Assembly: GCA_964030475.1 (NCBI GenBank)
Contig: CAXIPT010000009.1
Coordinates: 3,648,223-3,712,222, forward strand
DNA length: 64,000 bases
Direction: 5' to 3'
Origin: Tethya wilhelma
Taxonomy: Eukaryota; Porifera; Demospongiae; Tethyida; Tethyidae
Position 1 is the stretch's first letter. Every line of letters starts with the position of its first letter. The notes under the pieces are model-generated. The model was given only the letters and a program-made list of their open reading frames with translations. It did no database searches and had not been told where the DNA came from. Both the position numbers and the translations under genes were made by a program. Positions 63,781 to 64,000 of the stretch are shown here, in pieces.

Positions 63781-64000
63781 CTGTACTTATTGTACTGTCA
63801 ACACTGACTTCAGTTGAAAGAAGATTAAACCAACAAAATCTGCTTTGATTATAACCATAATAAATTTGGACACACCAGAGCTACATACTGATGATAAGCA
63901 GATGCTTGTAACAGAGAGCAACTGACCTTTTTTTGATGGGTGAAGTGGATTTTGAGTATCTTCTTCTGTCGAAAAATAAGTCCTCATCAGAGCTATATTA

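Noticed and set aside
63787..63987. 66-codon minus-strand frame at the window end
   Set aside because: No family pattern, and it is not joined to the neighbouring fragment by clear splice sites.

Overview
The window is nuclear DNA of an invertebrate animal, most likely a sponge (demosponge-like). This is an inference from gene content: a NACHT-LRR receptor of the sponge/fish NLR kind, a short-chain collagen C4-like gene, a Calx-beta repeat gene, a Crinkler-RHS-type NTPase/nuclease gene, and intron-rich housekeeping genes with GT-AG introns. The DNA is AT-rich, full of TGCATGCA-type words, and very rich in small inverted-repeat transposons (MITEs and foldback elements). Seven N gaps are present (8965, 23851, 33154-33162, 35807, 47247, 57748, 63502), several at repeat edges, so local assembly joins should be treated with care.

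Layout. 1-620: two copies of a 215-bp MITE. 1167-3896 (+): NLR gene with one in-frame stop in the NACHT domain. 4059-23563 (+): a nine-exon mitochondrial glycine C-acetyltransferase-type gene (426 aa) whose introns, up to 7.2 kb, hold most of the transposon copies and a decayed retroelement integrase fragment. 24.3-28.5 kb: composite MITE array and other foldback elements. 28.9-31.2 kb (+): a short-chain collagen gene followed by a broken copy and a relic third 5' flank. 33-34.7 kb: nested MITEs and microsatellites. 34.7-46.3 kb (+): a Crinkler-type N-terminal (ubiquitin-like header) exon, then a 2.5-kb inverted-repeat element enclosing a 40-bp minisatellite, then about 21 units of a ~174-bp satellite, then a four-exon coiled-coil/P-loop NTPase/REase-fold gene. 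48.1-52.5 kb (-): methionine aminopeptidase 2, ten exons found, last exon not found. 53.2-60.2 kb (+): a tandem duplication of a type II membrane protein with a cysteine-rich ectodomain; between the copies lie MITEs and a minus-strand SWIM zinc-finger gene fragment. 60.4-62.7 kb (-): a Calx-beta gene with four domains. 63.5-64 kb: an unidentified coding fragment.

The genes do not form one pathway. The common thread is a mix of housekeeping genes (GCAT, METAP2) with fast-evolving innate-immunity, surface and matrix families (NLR, Crinkler-type, collagen, Calx-beta, duplicated ectodomain proteins). The fast-evolving families show duplication, decay and probable gene conversion. Exon boundaries were assigned by reading frame, splice consensus and remembered family patterns; no alignment or search was run.
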